Origin: JAPOXR01 sp965214695
GTDB taxonomy: Bacteria > Pseudomonadota > Alphaproteobacteria > Rhodobacterales > Rhodobacteraceae
DNA: 64,000 bases
Direction of reading: 5' to 3'
Assembly (NCBI GenBank): GCA_965214695.1
Contig: OZ243967.1
Location: 3,534,001 to 3,598,000 of the forward strand
Below are positions 9,016-17,977 of the stretch, one piece after another (the first letter of the stretch is position 1; the number at the start of each line of letters is the position of its first letter). Under the pieces are notes generated by a model. It saw nothing but the letters and a program-made list of their open reading frames with translations, was not told the origin of the DNA and did no database searches. The position numbers and the translations under genes were made by a program.

Positions 9016-9645
9016 TCAGGCCTTGATGTTTCGGCTGCTGCGGATCTGGTTCCAGGCCCAGACAACTTCCTTCAGGCGGTCCTCCTCGCAGCGGTCGCCG
9101 TCATTGCTGTCGGGGTGCAGGTTCTTGACCAGCGACTTGTACTGTTTCTTGATTCTGGATTTCCCCCACCACTCCTTGGCATCGAGAATGTCGAGCGCCT
9201 TGCGCTCGCTATATGTCAGGCGCAAATTCGGGCCGGTGGTCGGGTGGTGTCTTGGCGTGCCGGATTCGCCGAGGATTTCACCCGGGTCGGAGATGCCAAG
9301 GCGCGAATAGGCAACGCTCTCGCGGACACGTCGCCTCTCCCCCTCGGTCAGGCCATCACCCTCTTCCGGATGGCCTTCCGGATCGTCACCGCGACTCTTG
9401 CTGGCCTGTTCCTTGAAGAAATCCCATTTCAGATTGTATTTCCGGACATGCTCCCGGCAAAACCAGTGGAATTCGTCAACGCTGTCCGGAGATTTCGGTG
9501 CACGGTATTTTCCCTGCCGCGAGCAGCCGGGATGTTCGCAGACTCTCGATGATGTTTCGAAGGCACCAGACATGCCTCTGGTGCCGCGTTGCCGACGTTT
9601 CTTGTCCTTGGCAACTGACATGTCGAATTCGAATTGACCAGGCAT
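9016..9645 (-). CDS. J-domain (DnaJ-like) molecular chaperone protein
   Basis: A 209-residue protein with a C-terminal J domain containing the essential HPD tripeptide (KNLHPDSNDG) after the basic helix (KSRIKKQYKSLV). It would stimulate a DnaK-type ATPase. The N-terminal half has a small Cys/His cluster (CEHPGCSRQGKYRAP, then WFCREHVRKYN), seen in alphaproteobacterial homologues next to bolA and cobS. The Met at 9645 is chosen because MPGQFEFDMSVAKDKKRR matches the usual family N-terminus. The specific client is unknown. Confidence 0.88.
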   Translation of the reverse strand: MPGQFEFDMSVAKDKKRRQRGTRGMSGAFETSSRVCEHPGCSRQGKYRAPKSPDSVDEFHWFCREHVRKYNLKWDFFKEQASKSRGDDPEGHPEEGDGLTEGERRRVRESVAYSRLGISDPGEILGESGTPRHHPTTGPNLRLTYSERKALDILDAKEWWGKSRIKKQYKSLVKNLHPDSNDGDRCEEDRLKEVVWAWNQIRSSRNIKA

Positions 9646-9945
9646 TGTGAGTTCGGAAACCGTTCGTCGAATAGCCGACCATCATACACGATCATATGCC
9701 CCTTTCCCACAGAAAACCCGCCCTTCAGCCCTGAAAGTGGCAGCTGCGGAAGGCGGTTCAGGCGCCGTGAAGGGGGCGTGCGACGCCCGCCGTGTCACGT
9801 CGTCACGGTGCCAGTGGCACCGTTCCGGGCAAAAGGTCATCTACCGCAAGTTGTGCCGAAATCCGATCTCTGGCACAAGCAGGCAGCCTTGCCGGGCAGT
9901 GGCGAGATTGCCGTGCCGGAGGCAAGTGAGGAAGGAGGAGCGGAA
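9646..9945. other. Intergenic region between divergent J-domain gene and bolA
   Basis: About 300 bases without a supported gene. An ORF runs through in the bolA frame from 9634 but has no homology-like content and no ribosome site before 9931. The notable element is the inverted repeat at 9806-9822. Promoters for both flanking genes are expected here but none matches consensus convincingly. Confidence 0.5.
9806..9822. promoter_or_regulatory. Perfect 7-bp inverted repeat upstream of bolA
   Basis: CGGTGCC-AGT-GGCACCG forms a perfect dyad with a 3-base centre, about 125 bases before the bolA start. There is no T-tract, so a terminator is unlikely. The symmetry suits an operator for a dimeric regulator, but no regulator can be named. 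Confidence 0.35.
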
Positions 9946-10206
9946 TTGACCGTAAAGGCGGAAATCGAGGAGGCGTTGCGCCGGGTGCTGGCTCCCGACT
10001 CGCTGGCCGTGACCGATGAGAGCGAACAGCATCGCGGGCATTCCGGCTGGCGGGAAGGTGGCGAGACCCATTTCCGGGTCGAGATCAGCTCGGAAAGATT
10101 CTCCGGAATGACCCGGCTGCAGGCCCATCAACTGGTGCACAAGGCACTGTCACCTTCACCGCTGGACAAGCTGCACGCCCTGTCGATCAGCACCAGGACC
10201 GGATAG
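9946..10206 (+). CDS. bolA: BolA family protein
   Basis: An 86-residue BolA-type protein. BolA partners with monothiol glutaredoxins in Fe-S trafficking and regulation of iron or morphology genes. The conserved core is visible: a helix EIEEALRRVLAP, the strand VTDESEQHRGHSG, then THFRVEISSERFSGM and RLQAHQLVHKAL. The start is TTG at 9946: GGAGG in AAGGAGGAG (9932-9940) lies seven bases upstream, and no ATG fits the family N-terminus. It is read divergently from the J-domain gene and convergently with gatB. Confidence 0.88.
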   Translation: MTVKAEIEEALRRVLAPDSLAVTDESEQHRGHSGWREGGETHFRVEISSERFSGMTRLQAHQLVHKALSPSPLDKLHALSISTRTG

Positions 10207-10268
10207 TCTGCCTTCCCTGGTGACGGCATGCCGACGCAATTCTCGTCTCCGCCCGGGACGGGGCAGGA

Positions 10269-11750
10269 TCAATGGCCCAGCTTGCCGAAGACCAACCCGC
10301 TGACCGTTTTCGGGTTTGCCTTGCCTCCGGTCGCCTTCATGACCTGGCCGACAAGGAAACCGGCCACCCGCGGATTCTGCCGTGCCTTTTCGACCTGGTC
10401 GGGGTGCTCTGCCAGAACACGGTCCACCACCGCGTCAAGTTCGGACATGTCGGTGACTTGGCGCAGACCGCGTTGCTCGACCAGTTCCGCTGGATCGCCT
10501 CCCTCGACCCAGACGATTTCGAACAGGGACTTGGCGATTTTTCCGGAGATCTCTTCCTGCTCCAGTAATCCGATGATCCCGGCCAGCTGCGACGCCGAGA
10601 CCGGTGAGTCCGAGATCTGGAGGTTCTCCTTGTTGAGCCTGCCATAGAGCTCGTTGATGATCCAGTTTGCGGCAAGCTTTCCATCATGCCCCTTGGCCAC
10701 GGCCTCGAAATAGTCGGCGCTTTCCCGTTCGGCGGCAAGAATCACGGCATCATATTCGGTAATCCCGAAATCGGCGACGAACCTTCGAATCTTCTCGTCG
10801 GGAAGTTCCGGGATGGATTGCCGAATCTCTTCAATCCAGCTGTCGTCGACGGTGACCGGCAACAGATCGGGGCAGGGGAAATACCGGTAGTCATACGCCT
10901 CCTCCTTGGAGCGCATCGATCTTGTCCTGCCGATGCCCGGATCAAACAGCCGGGTCTCCTGGGTGACCGTTCCGCCATCCTCAAGCAACGCCACCTGACG
11001 CCGGGCTTCGTATTCGATGGCCTGCTGGATGAACCTGGTCGAATTCATGTTCTTGATTTCGCACCGGGTTCCGAATTCGGTTGATCCTTCCGGGCGGACC
11101 GAGATGTTCACATCGGCTCGCAGGTTGCCATCCTGCATGTTGCCGTTGCAACTGCCGACATAGCGCATGATCTGCCGGAGCTTCAGGATATAGGCGGAGG
11201 CTTCATCGGGTCCGCGGATATCCGGCAGGGACACGATTTCCATCAATGCAATGCCGGTTCTGTTGAGATCGACCAGGGACAGGTTTGGATCGACGTCGTG
11301 CAGGGATTTGCCGGCATCCTGCTCCAGGTGAATATGGTCGATCCTGACCCGTCGGGCACATCCGTCGCCCATGTCGACCATGACCTCACCGGCGCCGACA
11401 ATCGGGTGGTAGAATTGTGATATCTGGTATCCCTGCGGCAAGTCCGGGTAGAAATAGTTCTTCCGGTCGAAGGCCGAGTGGCGATTGATGCCGGCATTGA
11501 GGGCCAATCCGGTCCGGATGGCCTGCTCGACGCAGAATTCGTTGACCACCGGCAGCATGCCCGGCATGGCGGCATCGACCAGGTCGACATTCGAATTGGG
11601 CTCGGCACCGAATTCGGTCGATGCGGCCGAAAACAGCTTGGATTTCGAGGCGACCTGCGCATGCACCTCGAGTCCGATGACCATCTCCCAGTCGGACTTT
11701 GCCCCCCGGACAATTCTCGGCGCGGGTTCGGGCTTCTGTGCGTCGGTCAT
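10269..11750 (-). CDS. gatB: Asp-tRNA(Asn)/Glu-tRNA(Gln) amidotransferase subunit B
   Basis: GatB is the kinase/transamidase subunit of GatCAB, which converts Glu-tRNA(Gln) (and Asp-tRNA(Asn)) to the amidated form in organisms lacking a cognate synthetase. The 493-residue length is usual. Signatures include GLEVHAQVASKSKLF near the N-terminus, FDRKNYFYPDLPQGYQISQF, and a C-terminal tail domain ending VMKATGGKANPKTV. gatA and gatC are not adjacent in this window. The gene is divergent from the C26 hydrolase and convergent with bolA. Confidence 0.97.
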   Translation of the reverse strand: MTDAQKPEPAPRIVRGAKSDWEMVIGLEVHAQVASKSKLFSAASTEFGAEPNSNVDLVDAAMPGMLPVVNEFCVEQAIRTGLALNAGINRHSAFDRKNYFYPDLPQGYQISQFYHPIVGAGEVMVDMGDGCARRVRIDHIHLEQDAGKSLHDVDPNLSLVDLNRTGIALMEIVSLPDIRGPDEASAYILKLRQIMRYVGSCNGNMQDGNLRADVNISVRPEGSTEFGTRCEIKNMNSTRFIQQAIEYEARRQVALLEDGGTVTQETRLFDPGIGRTRSMRSKEEAYDYRYFPCPDLLPVTVDDSWIEEIRQSIPELPDEKIRRFVADFGITEYDAVILAAERESADYFEAVAKGHDGKLAANWIINELYGRLNKENLQISDSPVSASQLAGIIGLLEQEEISGKIAKSLFEIVWVEGGDPAELVEQRGLRQVTDMSELDAVVDRVLAEHPDQVEKARQNPRVAGFLVGQVMKATGGKANPKTVSGLVFGKLGH

Positions 11751-11927
11751 GGGCCTTCTTCATCGGATTCAGGTCGGGAATATTCCCTGCCTATCCATTC
11801 GTTTTTGCAAAAAGTAAAGACTGTCCTCCGACCGCGTCCGGTCGACGGTCAGGATACCGGGAATTCTACCTGCTTCAATGCGCCGCAGTCATCGGCTAGA
11901 AGGATGGCCCGTAGCGAGTGCAAGTAC

Positions 11928-12695
11928 ATGTCCAAACGTCCAGTCGTCGGAATCATCGGCAATCATTACCTGCTGGATGACAGCTACCCCGTGCACGCGA
12001 CCGGCACCATGAACAGCGACGCAATTGCCAATGTCGCCGGGGCGGTTCCGCTGATGGTTCCCTCCGATCCCGAATTTGTCCGACTCGAGGACATTGTCGA
12101 TATCTGCGACGGGTTCCTGTTCACCGGTGGTCGGCCCAATGTCCATCCCGAGGAATATGGGGAGCAGGCAACCGAAGCGCATGGCAATTTCGACCGGCCG
12201 CGCGACCGGACCGTTCTTCCGCTGATCCGGAAATGCGTCGACCGGGGTCAGCCGGTGCTGGGTGTTTGCCGCGGGTTCCAGGAATTCAACGTGGCATTTG
12301 GCGGAACGTTGCACCCGGAGATACGCGAACTTCCCGGCCGGATGAATCACCGCATGCCTCCGGACGGGACTATCGACGAAAAGTTTGCCCTGCGCCACGA
12401 TATCTCCCTCGAGCCCGGCAGCGTGTTCGAGGAGATTTTCGGCTCCACAACGGTGCGGGTGAATTCCCTGCACGGCCAGGGGATCATGAAGGTGGGCGGG
12501 CGCATTTCCATCGAGGGCATGGCCGGTGACGGGACACCGGAGGCGGTCCAGGTCATCGGCGCCCCGGGTTTTGCACTGGCCGTGCAGTGGCACCCGGAAT
12601 ACCGGGCGCGCCAGGATCCGGTTTCAATATCGCTGTTCTCGGCCTTCGGAGATGCCCTGCGGCTGTGGCAGGCAGATGGCAGGGACAGAGCCTGA
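11928..12695 (+). CDS. Peptidase C26 / gamma-glutamyl-GABA hydrolase-like amidotransferase
   Basis: A 255-residue class-I glutamine amidotransferase-like protein related to PuuD. The nucleophile elbow is GVCRGFQ with Cys114, and the catalytic His222 and Glu224 lie in QWHPEY. This triad suits hydrolysis of gamma-glutamyl bonds, for example in polyamine breakdown, but the substrate cannot be set from sequence. The start at 11928 (MSKRPVVGIIG) fits the family; an in-frame ATG at 11904 is possible but directly abuts its purine tract. No puu genes are nearby. Confidence 0.88.
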   Translation: MSKRPVVGIIGNHYLLDDSYPVHATGTMNSDAIANVAGAVPLMVPSDPEFVRLEDIVDICDGFLFTGGRPNVHPEEYGEQATEAHGNFDRPRDRTVLPLIRKCVDRGQPVLGVCRGFQEFNVAFGGTLHPEIRELPGRMNHRMPPDGTIDEKFALRHDISLEPGSVFEEIFGSTTVRVNSLHGQGIMKVGGRISIEGMAGDGTPEAVQVIGAPGFALAVQWHPEYRARQDPVSISLFSAFGDALRLWQADGRDRA

Positions 12696-12872
12696 GCAGG
12701 GTCACGCAGCCCTGGCCAAATGCCTTGGCAGGAGACGGCACAAGGCGATCAGAATCAGACGTGAATTATGGGCCCGTCGCTTGCATGACGGGCTGGAGTG
12801 CGGACCGGCCTGAACGAATTCAGGCTGGCCAGGTTGGCCGCTGCATCCGTGGTTGCGCTATCAACCGATCGC

Positions 12873-15482
12873 TCAGAACGGGATCACGATCCTGCCGGCC
12901 ACCCCCAGATGGTGCAGGCGACCATCTCGCTCCAGCTTGAGGCGGGCGGCCACCGAGCCATGAAATCGGTCATCGGTCGATCGGAAGCTGCTGCCGAGGC
13001 CGATATCATATGTCTTCGGCAGCAGTGATGTCGTCGAGAGGAAGCTGTCTTCGCCACCCTGGAATTCCGACTCCACGGTAATGCTGTTCTTTATCATCCT
13101 GGTCATGCCAAGGCCGATTCCGGGCGCCAGTCTCAGATTCGAGAAGGTGAGCGGATCAAGCCTGATCTCGGCCCCGAATTTGGCAGCCGCCAGGCTGGTG
13201 CCAGAGCGATGAACGTTGAGCGACATCTCGTCAGCGCCCTGCTCTCGGTATGGCTTGCTCCTGACCCTGCTGTAGAAGATTCCGGCGGAGGGCGAGACAA
13301 GGGCCGTGCCCATCCGGCCTGTCCAGGCGGCTTCTGCCTGCACGCCAAGAGACCGGCCGGAAAATTTCCCGGTCGAATTCGCCTCGCCATCTCCATTGGG
13401 GACAATGCGCGAGACCTTGTAGCGCGATGCCGCCGCTGCCGTATCCAGCGAAAACTCGAAATTGCCGGACCCGGCGGTGATCCCGGCAACAGCTGCGAGT
13501 CGATGGCCGCGTGCGGTCGCAAACCGGTCCATTGCCAACCGCGAGTTGGTCAGACCGAGGCCGAACCGAGCCATGAGCCGACCGTCATCAGACGGGATGC
13601 CGATGCCGGATGACAGCCCATGGGCAGTGTCACTGAATCCGCGCTGGGGCCAGCTTCGTTTCCTGGTTGTCCGGTCAGCATGGCCAGACGCCCAAATGCA
13701 CCTCCGGCCAACGACCCCGGAACTGTTCCGGGAGCAGTCGGGCATCTGGCTGGCAAGGCTGAGGGCCGCAAGAAATGTCGACTGTACGGCGGCACCGGCG
13801 ATCTCGTTGCCGTAGCTGTCAAGATCAAACCTGACATTTTCAATGTCGGGAAGTGAGTATATCCCCGCAAGCGCCGCATCCAGCCTGTCGTTCCTGCTCT
13901 GCGAGTTGCGAAGTTCGGCCAACACATTGCGCTGGTTCTGGTTCAGATCAAGAGTGCCATGATTGCTGGTCGTGGGCGGGCCGGAAATCCCGGCCCTCTC
14001 GGTGGAGTCAGGGTCTGGGCCGGGACCAGGATCAGGGTCTGGATTAGGTTCGGGATCGGGGTCAGGATCAGGGTCTGGGCCGGGATCAAAGACCACGCTC
14101 AGTAACAGCACCTCTGCGTCGCCCTGGTCCGGCCCGTCCATCTTCCTGACCGAATAATCGAGGAAGGGCGTATCCTTGATCGTCAACTTGTTCTCGCCGT
14201 TGATCCCCTCGGTCGCGGTAATGATCTTCACCTCTGCAGTCTCCCCGTCCGGTTTGGCAAGCGAGTTGACAGCCAGCATACCATCCAAGTCTGCCATCCC
14301 GGTGACCTTGATCAGGTCCGTGTCCCCGGTGGACCAGTTGACGTCGAAGGACAGTGTTCCTGTTGCAGATTGATGAAGATCGCCACGCAGCCGCACGATT
14401 GAGGGCTTGTTTGCAGCCCCGACGACGAAGCTCCCATGATTGATCAGCCGACCGTTTGTCCATGATGCCTGGGCATGCCCGGGATCAACATCGGCGCAGT
14501 TTTCGGTCACGTGCTCAAGGGTCACGGTTGCGTACGGGTTGAATGTTCCGGAATTGTCGAACCGTGGTGCAAGGCAGCTCCCGATGTCGATATCACCCCT
14601 TATCAGACCTCGATTCGTCAACAGGGCCGAGGCGATACTCTTGCCGGGGGGCGATTTCCTGATGGTCACTGCAAATTTCTGTCCGGGATCGTCCGAATAG
14701 TATTCCATCCAAGAGCCAGTGGGAGGCGTGGCAACAACCTGGCCTGTCGGGTTTACGAGGACGTCTGCATTGGCATTGTTGCCGCCGATCGCGACACCGT
14801 GCGAGCCCCATCCGAGGGTCTTGATCCTCCCGTTCACGCGTACATCGATCTGGCGATTTCCCTCACTCACGATTTCAGCATTGACACCGAACGAACCAGG
14901 CCCCTCGGTGGTGATGTCGTTGACCTGGATTTCGATCGGCCCGGCATTGCTGTCTTTGTTCGTCTGCACTACGTGAATTCCGTAGTTGAACAATCCGGTG
15001 GTGTGGATGTGGCCTTTCGAGTGGACCGTTACCCCACCTGTGGTACGAATTCTCAGGGCGGCAATATCCCTCAGCTTTCCGTCCAATGCACCGTCATCTG
15101 CGTTGGAAAACATGTGGTTGACGTTGACTGTCGTCGTGTAACGCGAGCTGGCAACTTCCGTGTTCTTGACCAGAATGCCGAAGGCAGGCGCGCTGGTGCT
15201 GTCGACATTGATGGTTCCGTCAGAGGTTATCGTGACATTGCCTTCCTGGTTGTTGGTCACCCGGATTCCGTCTGTGTCGTCCGCGTTGATATCCGTCACA
15301 GAGATCGTCAACTCACCGGTTTCATCCTCGTGAACGATGGGGTTGGTCGACTGGGCGCTGGCCTGAGCAAAGGCGGCCCCAATTGTCACGAGCACCAGGA
15401 ATAAGGTTCGGAGGGGCGGGGCCGGAATTCGGCGCGGAAAACCCCCTTCGGAGGCAATTGTGCCCCGGATTTGAAGAACCAC
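12873..15482 (-). CDS. Autotransporter (type Va secretion) outer membrane protein
   Basis: An 869-residue protein with an extended basic N-terminus and a hydrophobic signal segment (LRTLFLVLVTIGAAFAQASAQ, residues 24-44). The passenger is rich in Thr, Asn, Gly and Val with beta-helix character (residues 45-460), followed by a low-complexity Asp-Pro linker (about 465-495). The C-terminal autotransporter barrel (about 590-869) ends in IVIPF, with the terminal aromatic expected for BAM recognition. The start is GTG at 15482 with GAAGGGGG just upstream. No catalytic motif was recognised in the passenger, so an adhesin or surface-layer role is possible but unproven. Confidence 0.85.
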   Translation of the reverse strand: MVLQIRGTIASEGGFPRRIPAPPLRTLFLVLVTIGAAFAQASAQSTNPIVHEDETGELTISVTDINADDTDGIRVTNNQEGNVTITSDGTINVDSTSAPAFGILVKNTEVASSRYTTTVNVNHMFSNADDGALDGKLRDIAALRIRTTGGVTVHSKGHIHTTGLFNYGIHVVQTNKDSNAGPIEIQVNDITTEGPGSFGVNAEIVSEGNRQIDVRVNGRIKTLGWGSHGVAIGGNNANADVLVNPTGQVVATPPTGSWMEYYSDDPGQKFAVTIRKSPPGKSIASALLTNRGLIRGDIDIGSCLAPRFDNSGTFNPYATVTLEHVTENCADVDPGHAQASWTNGRLINHGSFVVGAANKPSIVRLRGDLHQSATGTLSFDVNWSTGDTDLIKVTGMADLDGMLAVNSLAKPDGETAEVKIITATEGINGENKLTIKDTPFLDYSVRKMDGPDQGDAEVLLLSVVFDPGPDPDPDPDPEPNPDPDPGPGPDPDSTERAGISGPPTTSNHGTLDLNQNQRNVLAELRNSQSRNDRLDAALAGIYSLPDIENVRFDLDSYGNEIAGAAVQSTFLAALSLASQMPDCSRNSSGVVGRRCIWASGHADRTTRKRSWPQRGFSDTAHGLSSGIGIPSDDGRLMARFGLGLTNSRLAMDRFATARGHRLAAVAGITAGSGNFEFSLDTAAAASRYKVSRIVPNGDGEANSTGKFSGRSLGVQAEAAWTGRMGTALVSPSAGIFYSRVRSKPYREQGADEMSLNVHRSGTSLAAAKFGAEIRLDPLTFSNLRLAPGIGLGMTRMIKNSITVESEFQGGEDSFLSTTSLLPKTYDIGLGSSFRSTDDRFHGSVAARLKLERDGRLHHLGVAGRIVIPF

Positions 15483-15525
15483 GAAACCCCCTTCCGCGGC
15501 AATATTCGCCCCAGAATTGAGAAAT
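15439..15525. repeat. Imperfect ~43-bp direct repeat, 45-bp period, across the autotransporter start
   Basis: Copy one begins at 15439 and copy two at 15484. Both start AAACCCCCTTC, share GGCAAT and GCCCC, and then diverge gradually. On the coding (minus) strand each copy carries GAAGGGGGTTT. The upstream copy's element serves as the Shine-Dalgarno of the GTG start, while the other lies inside codons 13-16. This suggests an old tandem duplication that built the present translation start. Confidence 0.55.
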
Positions 15526-15618
15526 CGCGATCTCCAGGACTATGTAATAATCGCAGTCAAACCGGCAAAAAAACCACAAGACGGGCAGTTGTCAATCGAT
15601 TCTTGACGCCGGCCAAGT

Positions 15619-15642
15619 GCCGGTCATGTTTTCATGACCGGC
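15619..15642. terminator. 10-bp perfect hairpin at the end of the PcfJ-like gene
   Basis: GCCGGTCATG-TTTT-CATGACCGGC is a perfect 10-bp stem with a 4-base loop and it includes the stop codon of the PcfJ-like gene (15632-15634). On the plus strand it is followed by only three T residues, and on the minus strand there is no U-tract. It is therefore a weak intrinsic terminator at best, or an mRNA-stabilising 3' stem. Confidence 0.5.
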
Positions 15643-17815
15643 TTTGTCGGTCGGCATGGAGTGCCGCCCTCGGGCTCAACTCGGCCAGGAACCTGCGGTA
15701 TGGCCCTTCGCTGAACAGCAGGAGTTGGTCACTCTTGCGCGCCCAGGCCCCTTTCAGGACATGTGTGCTCCACTCGTTCCAGACCGATTGCCGAACCTCT
15801 TCCCGGTGCCAGTTTCGTCCGAGTACCGCCGACCAGGCGAATTCGGGCGAGAGTTGGGTCATTCCTGCATTCGTCGGGCCTGCATGGCCGGAGAGGGCGG
15901 CGCCCCGGCGCCACTCGACAACCTCTTTCAGGAATATCGACATGTCGCCTGAGGAAACCGACTTCACCCAGTCGGCCAGCGCCTCGACTGCCGGGGCGTC
16001 CGGCAGGCGGTTTCGCAGGGCCTTGTGCTGGACGATCGAGATCCCGGCACGAAATGCCTCGATATCCCCGGAACCGGGAGCGGCAACCTCGAATGTCGAA
16101 TGGCTGACGGACCTCGAGGCGTCCCTGATTGAGAATATGTGGCATTTCCCGGCCCGAGCCTTGCGAAGGTAAAGCCGACCCACGCAGTGGCTGAGACGGT
16201 TCGATTCCTCCAGCAGGTCGGCCTCCGATGCCAGGCACTGGACCACGAGCCCGTTTCTGGTCGGGTAGTCCCCGGCCAGTTTCGGCCACGAACCGGCCTC
16301 CCGGCAATCGGCCGCTGCATTGTCGCCTGTGGCCCTGCCTTCCGCCTCGATCAGAGCCGGAATTCGCGTCATCCAGCGCCGGGCGCATTCGACGAGCGTG
16401 ACCGCCGCGTTGCGTGAGTTGCCGATGATCAGCGCATGGGACAGTCGCTTGGCCTGTTCCAGATCGTTCGGAGACGGGGTGGGCAGGGTCTCGCCGGCCC
16501 GGGTGATCAGGCCCAGGCAGCAGGGAAGGAAGACGCTTAGGCTGAAATCATCGATTGCCTCCATGACATCCGAGGTCGCCATCGAGATCTGCCGCCGGTC
16601 AAACTGCAGGGTGTCGGTGCCATAGGCGCTGGCCATCTGTTCGTGGTACCTGGGCCAGTCGCCCCGTGACGCAGACAGGAGTGGTCCGGCAGGGGACAGG
16701 AAGCGCTGGCTGAGTGGCAGGATGCAGGCCGACACCAGGTCCAGGAACCGTGCCCAGGAGGTTTCGTTGGCGGGAACCAGGTTCGTGTCCATGTTCCCGA
16801 CAAGCTCCAGGAACTGGTTGGTGGTAATCTCGCTGCCAAGCGAATACCGCCTGAGCCGGTCCACCCCCATCGGATCATGTCCCCTGACTTCCTCACCGAA
16901 TTCGAAGACACGGCCGGATGGGAGAGGGTCCCGCAGCCGGGCCAACCGCTTGAGTTGCCCCTTGCTCAAACCGGTCAGTGACCCAATGATGGGCTGAAGC
17001 GGCATGGAGTTGTCGATGGCCTGGCGGCATTCCGCTGACTGGGCCATGAATTCGGCCAGGGCCGGCCAAGCCCGGGCAGCCTGCTGACGGTTCTGGCAAT
17101 ATTGTGGGTTTCGGTCGCCATAGAATGCAACGGCGGCGGCAGACGGACATCCAACTGACTGGAGTGCGGTCGCCGACGCCTTGAGGTCCAGTTCGGCAAA
17201 CCCCCCGGGGAACGGATAGCCCAGGCCGGACATGCGCCGTGACAGTGAGGCCGCCGCCGCGAGTGCCGACACTCCCTGGCCGGCATGGAGGCCGAAAACC
17301 GTCATCGGGCGCAGCAACCCTGCCTGTTCGGACAGCAATGTGCGCCCGATGGCAATATCGGCGATTTCGTCCGGGATCCGCACATGGTCGGGAATTGCCG
17401 GTGTGACGGGAGCGGATGACGGCGACCGGCGTTTAATAAAGTTCTCGAACAGCGCAAGGTCGTCGGGTCCGGATTGCGGCGAGAGCGGGGTGGATCCTGC
17501 CCTGGCGGCCACAAGGCCGGTCAGCGAGAGAAATCCAGCAACGGCGATGGCTGTCGCCAGTTCTGCCTGGCGCTCCCGGCTGTTCTGCCCGCGCAACATC
17601 GACTGCATGTCATGTGCCGAAGAGAACATGATCCGAATCGGTTGCAATGCCGGCTGGCCGACATCGGTCAGGGCGATGCATCGGGCCCGCCCGGTATCGG
17701 GATGAACGGCCAACTCCAGGATGTCATGTCGATGCGGCAATACCTGGTCGCTGTCGGAATCGATCCACACCATGATTTGCAGCATGTCCGGTTTGCTTGC
17801 CTGGTGAATGATCAT
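15632..17815 (-). CDS. Large PcfJ-like domain protein of unknown function
   Basis: A 727-residue protein. The C-terminal third contains the PcfJ-like signature: a segment of the type L-x-EA-x-LLEE-x-N-x-LSHCVG (around residue 530-550) followed by HIFSIRD and HSTFEVA. PcfJ was named from the Enterococcus pCF10 conjugative plasmid, but the domain's activity is not established. The first ~500 residues are helical with one short hydrophobic stretch (ATAIAVAGFLSLTGLVAA, about 85-105) and match no family I recognise. There are no conjugation genes nearby. The neighbours are the autotransporter downstream and dusA divergent. Function is not assigned. Confidence 0.75.
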   Translation of the reverse strand: MIIHQASKPDMLQIMVWIDSDSDQVLPHRHDILELAVHPDTGRARCIALTDVGQPALQPIRIMFSSAHDMQSMLRGQNSRERQAELATAIAVAGFLSLTGLVAARAGSTPLSPQSGPDDLALFENFIKRRSPSSAPVTPAIPDHVRIPDEIADIAIGRTLLSEQAGLLRPMTVFGLHAGQGVSALAAAASLSRRMSGLGYPFPGGFAELDLKASATALQSVGCPSAAAVAFYGDRNPQYCQNRQQAARAWPALAEFMAQSAECRQAIDNSMPLQPIIGSLTGLSKGQLKRLARLRDPLPSGRVFEFGEEVRGHDPMGVDRLRRYSLGSEITTNQFLELVGNMDTNLVPANETSWARFLDLVSACILPLSQRFLSPAGPLLSASRGDWPRYHEQMASAYGTDTLQFDRRQISMATSDVMEAIDDFSLSVFLPCCLGLITRAGETLPTPSPNDLEQAKRLSHALIIGNSRNAAVTLVECARRWMTRIPALIEAEGRATGDNAAADCREAGSWPKLAGDYPTRNGLVVQCLASEADLLEESNRLSHCVGRLYLRKARAGKCHIFSIRDASRSVSHSTFEVAAPGSGDIEAFRAGISIVQHKALRNRLPDAPAVEALADWVKSVSSGDMSIFLKEVVEWRRGAALSGHAGPTNAGMTQLSPEFAWSAVLGRNWHREEVRQSVWNEWSTHVLKGAWARKSDQLLLFSEGPYRRFLAELSPRAALHADRQSRS

Positions 17816-17977
17816 GTGGAGAGCCCTGGGTTCGACTTTGGTCGATGGACCATGCTAGAGGAAGGCGTGGCAGCGTTCAGCCTATGTGTTGTGCGATCGA
17901 ACGTCCATCAGCGATCACTCCGAGGCCGGAAGGCAGCTGCGCCTGGAGTCGGAGGAGCTGCGGAGACCGGAGGCGGG

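Noticed and set aside
9634..9945. Upstream extension of the bolA frame
   Set aside because: No ribosome site and no conserved residues before the TTG at 9946.
14020..14090. Short GGATCAGGGTCTGG-like repeats as a CRISPR or minisatellite
   Set aside because: They are codons for the Asp-Pro-rich linker of the autotransporter, without spacers.
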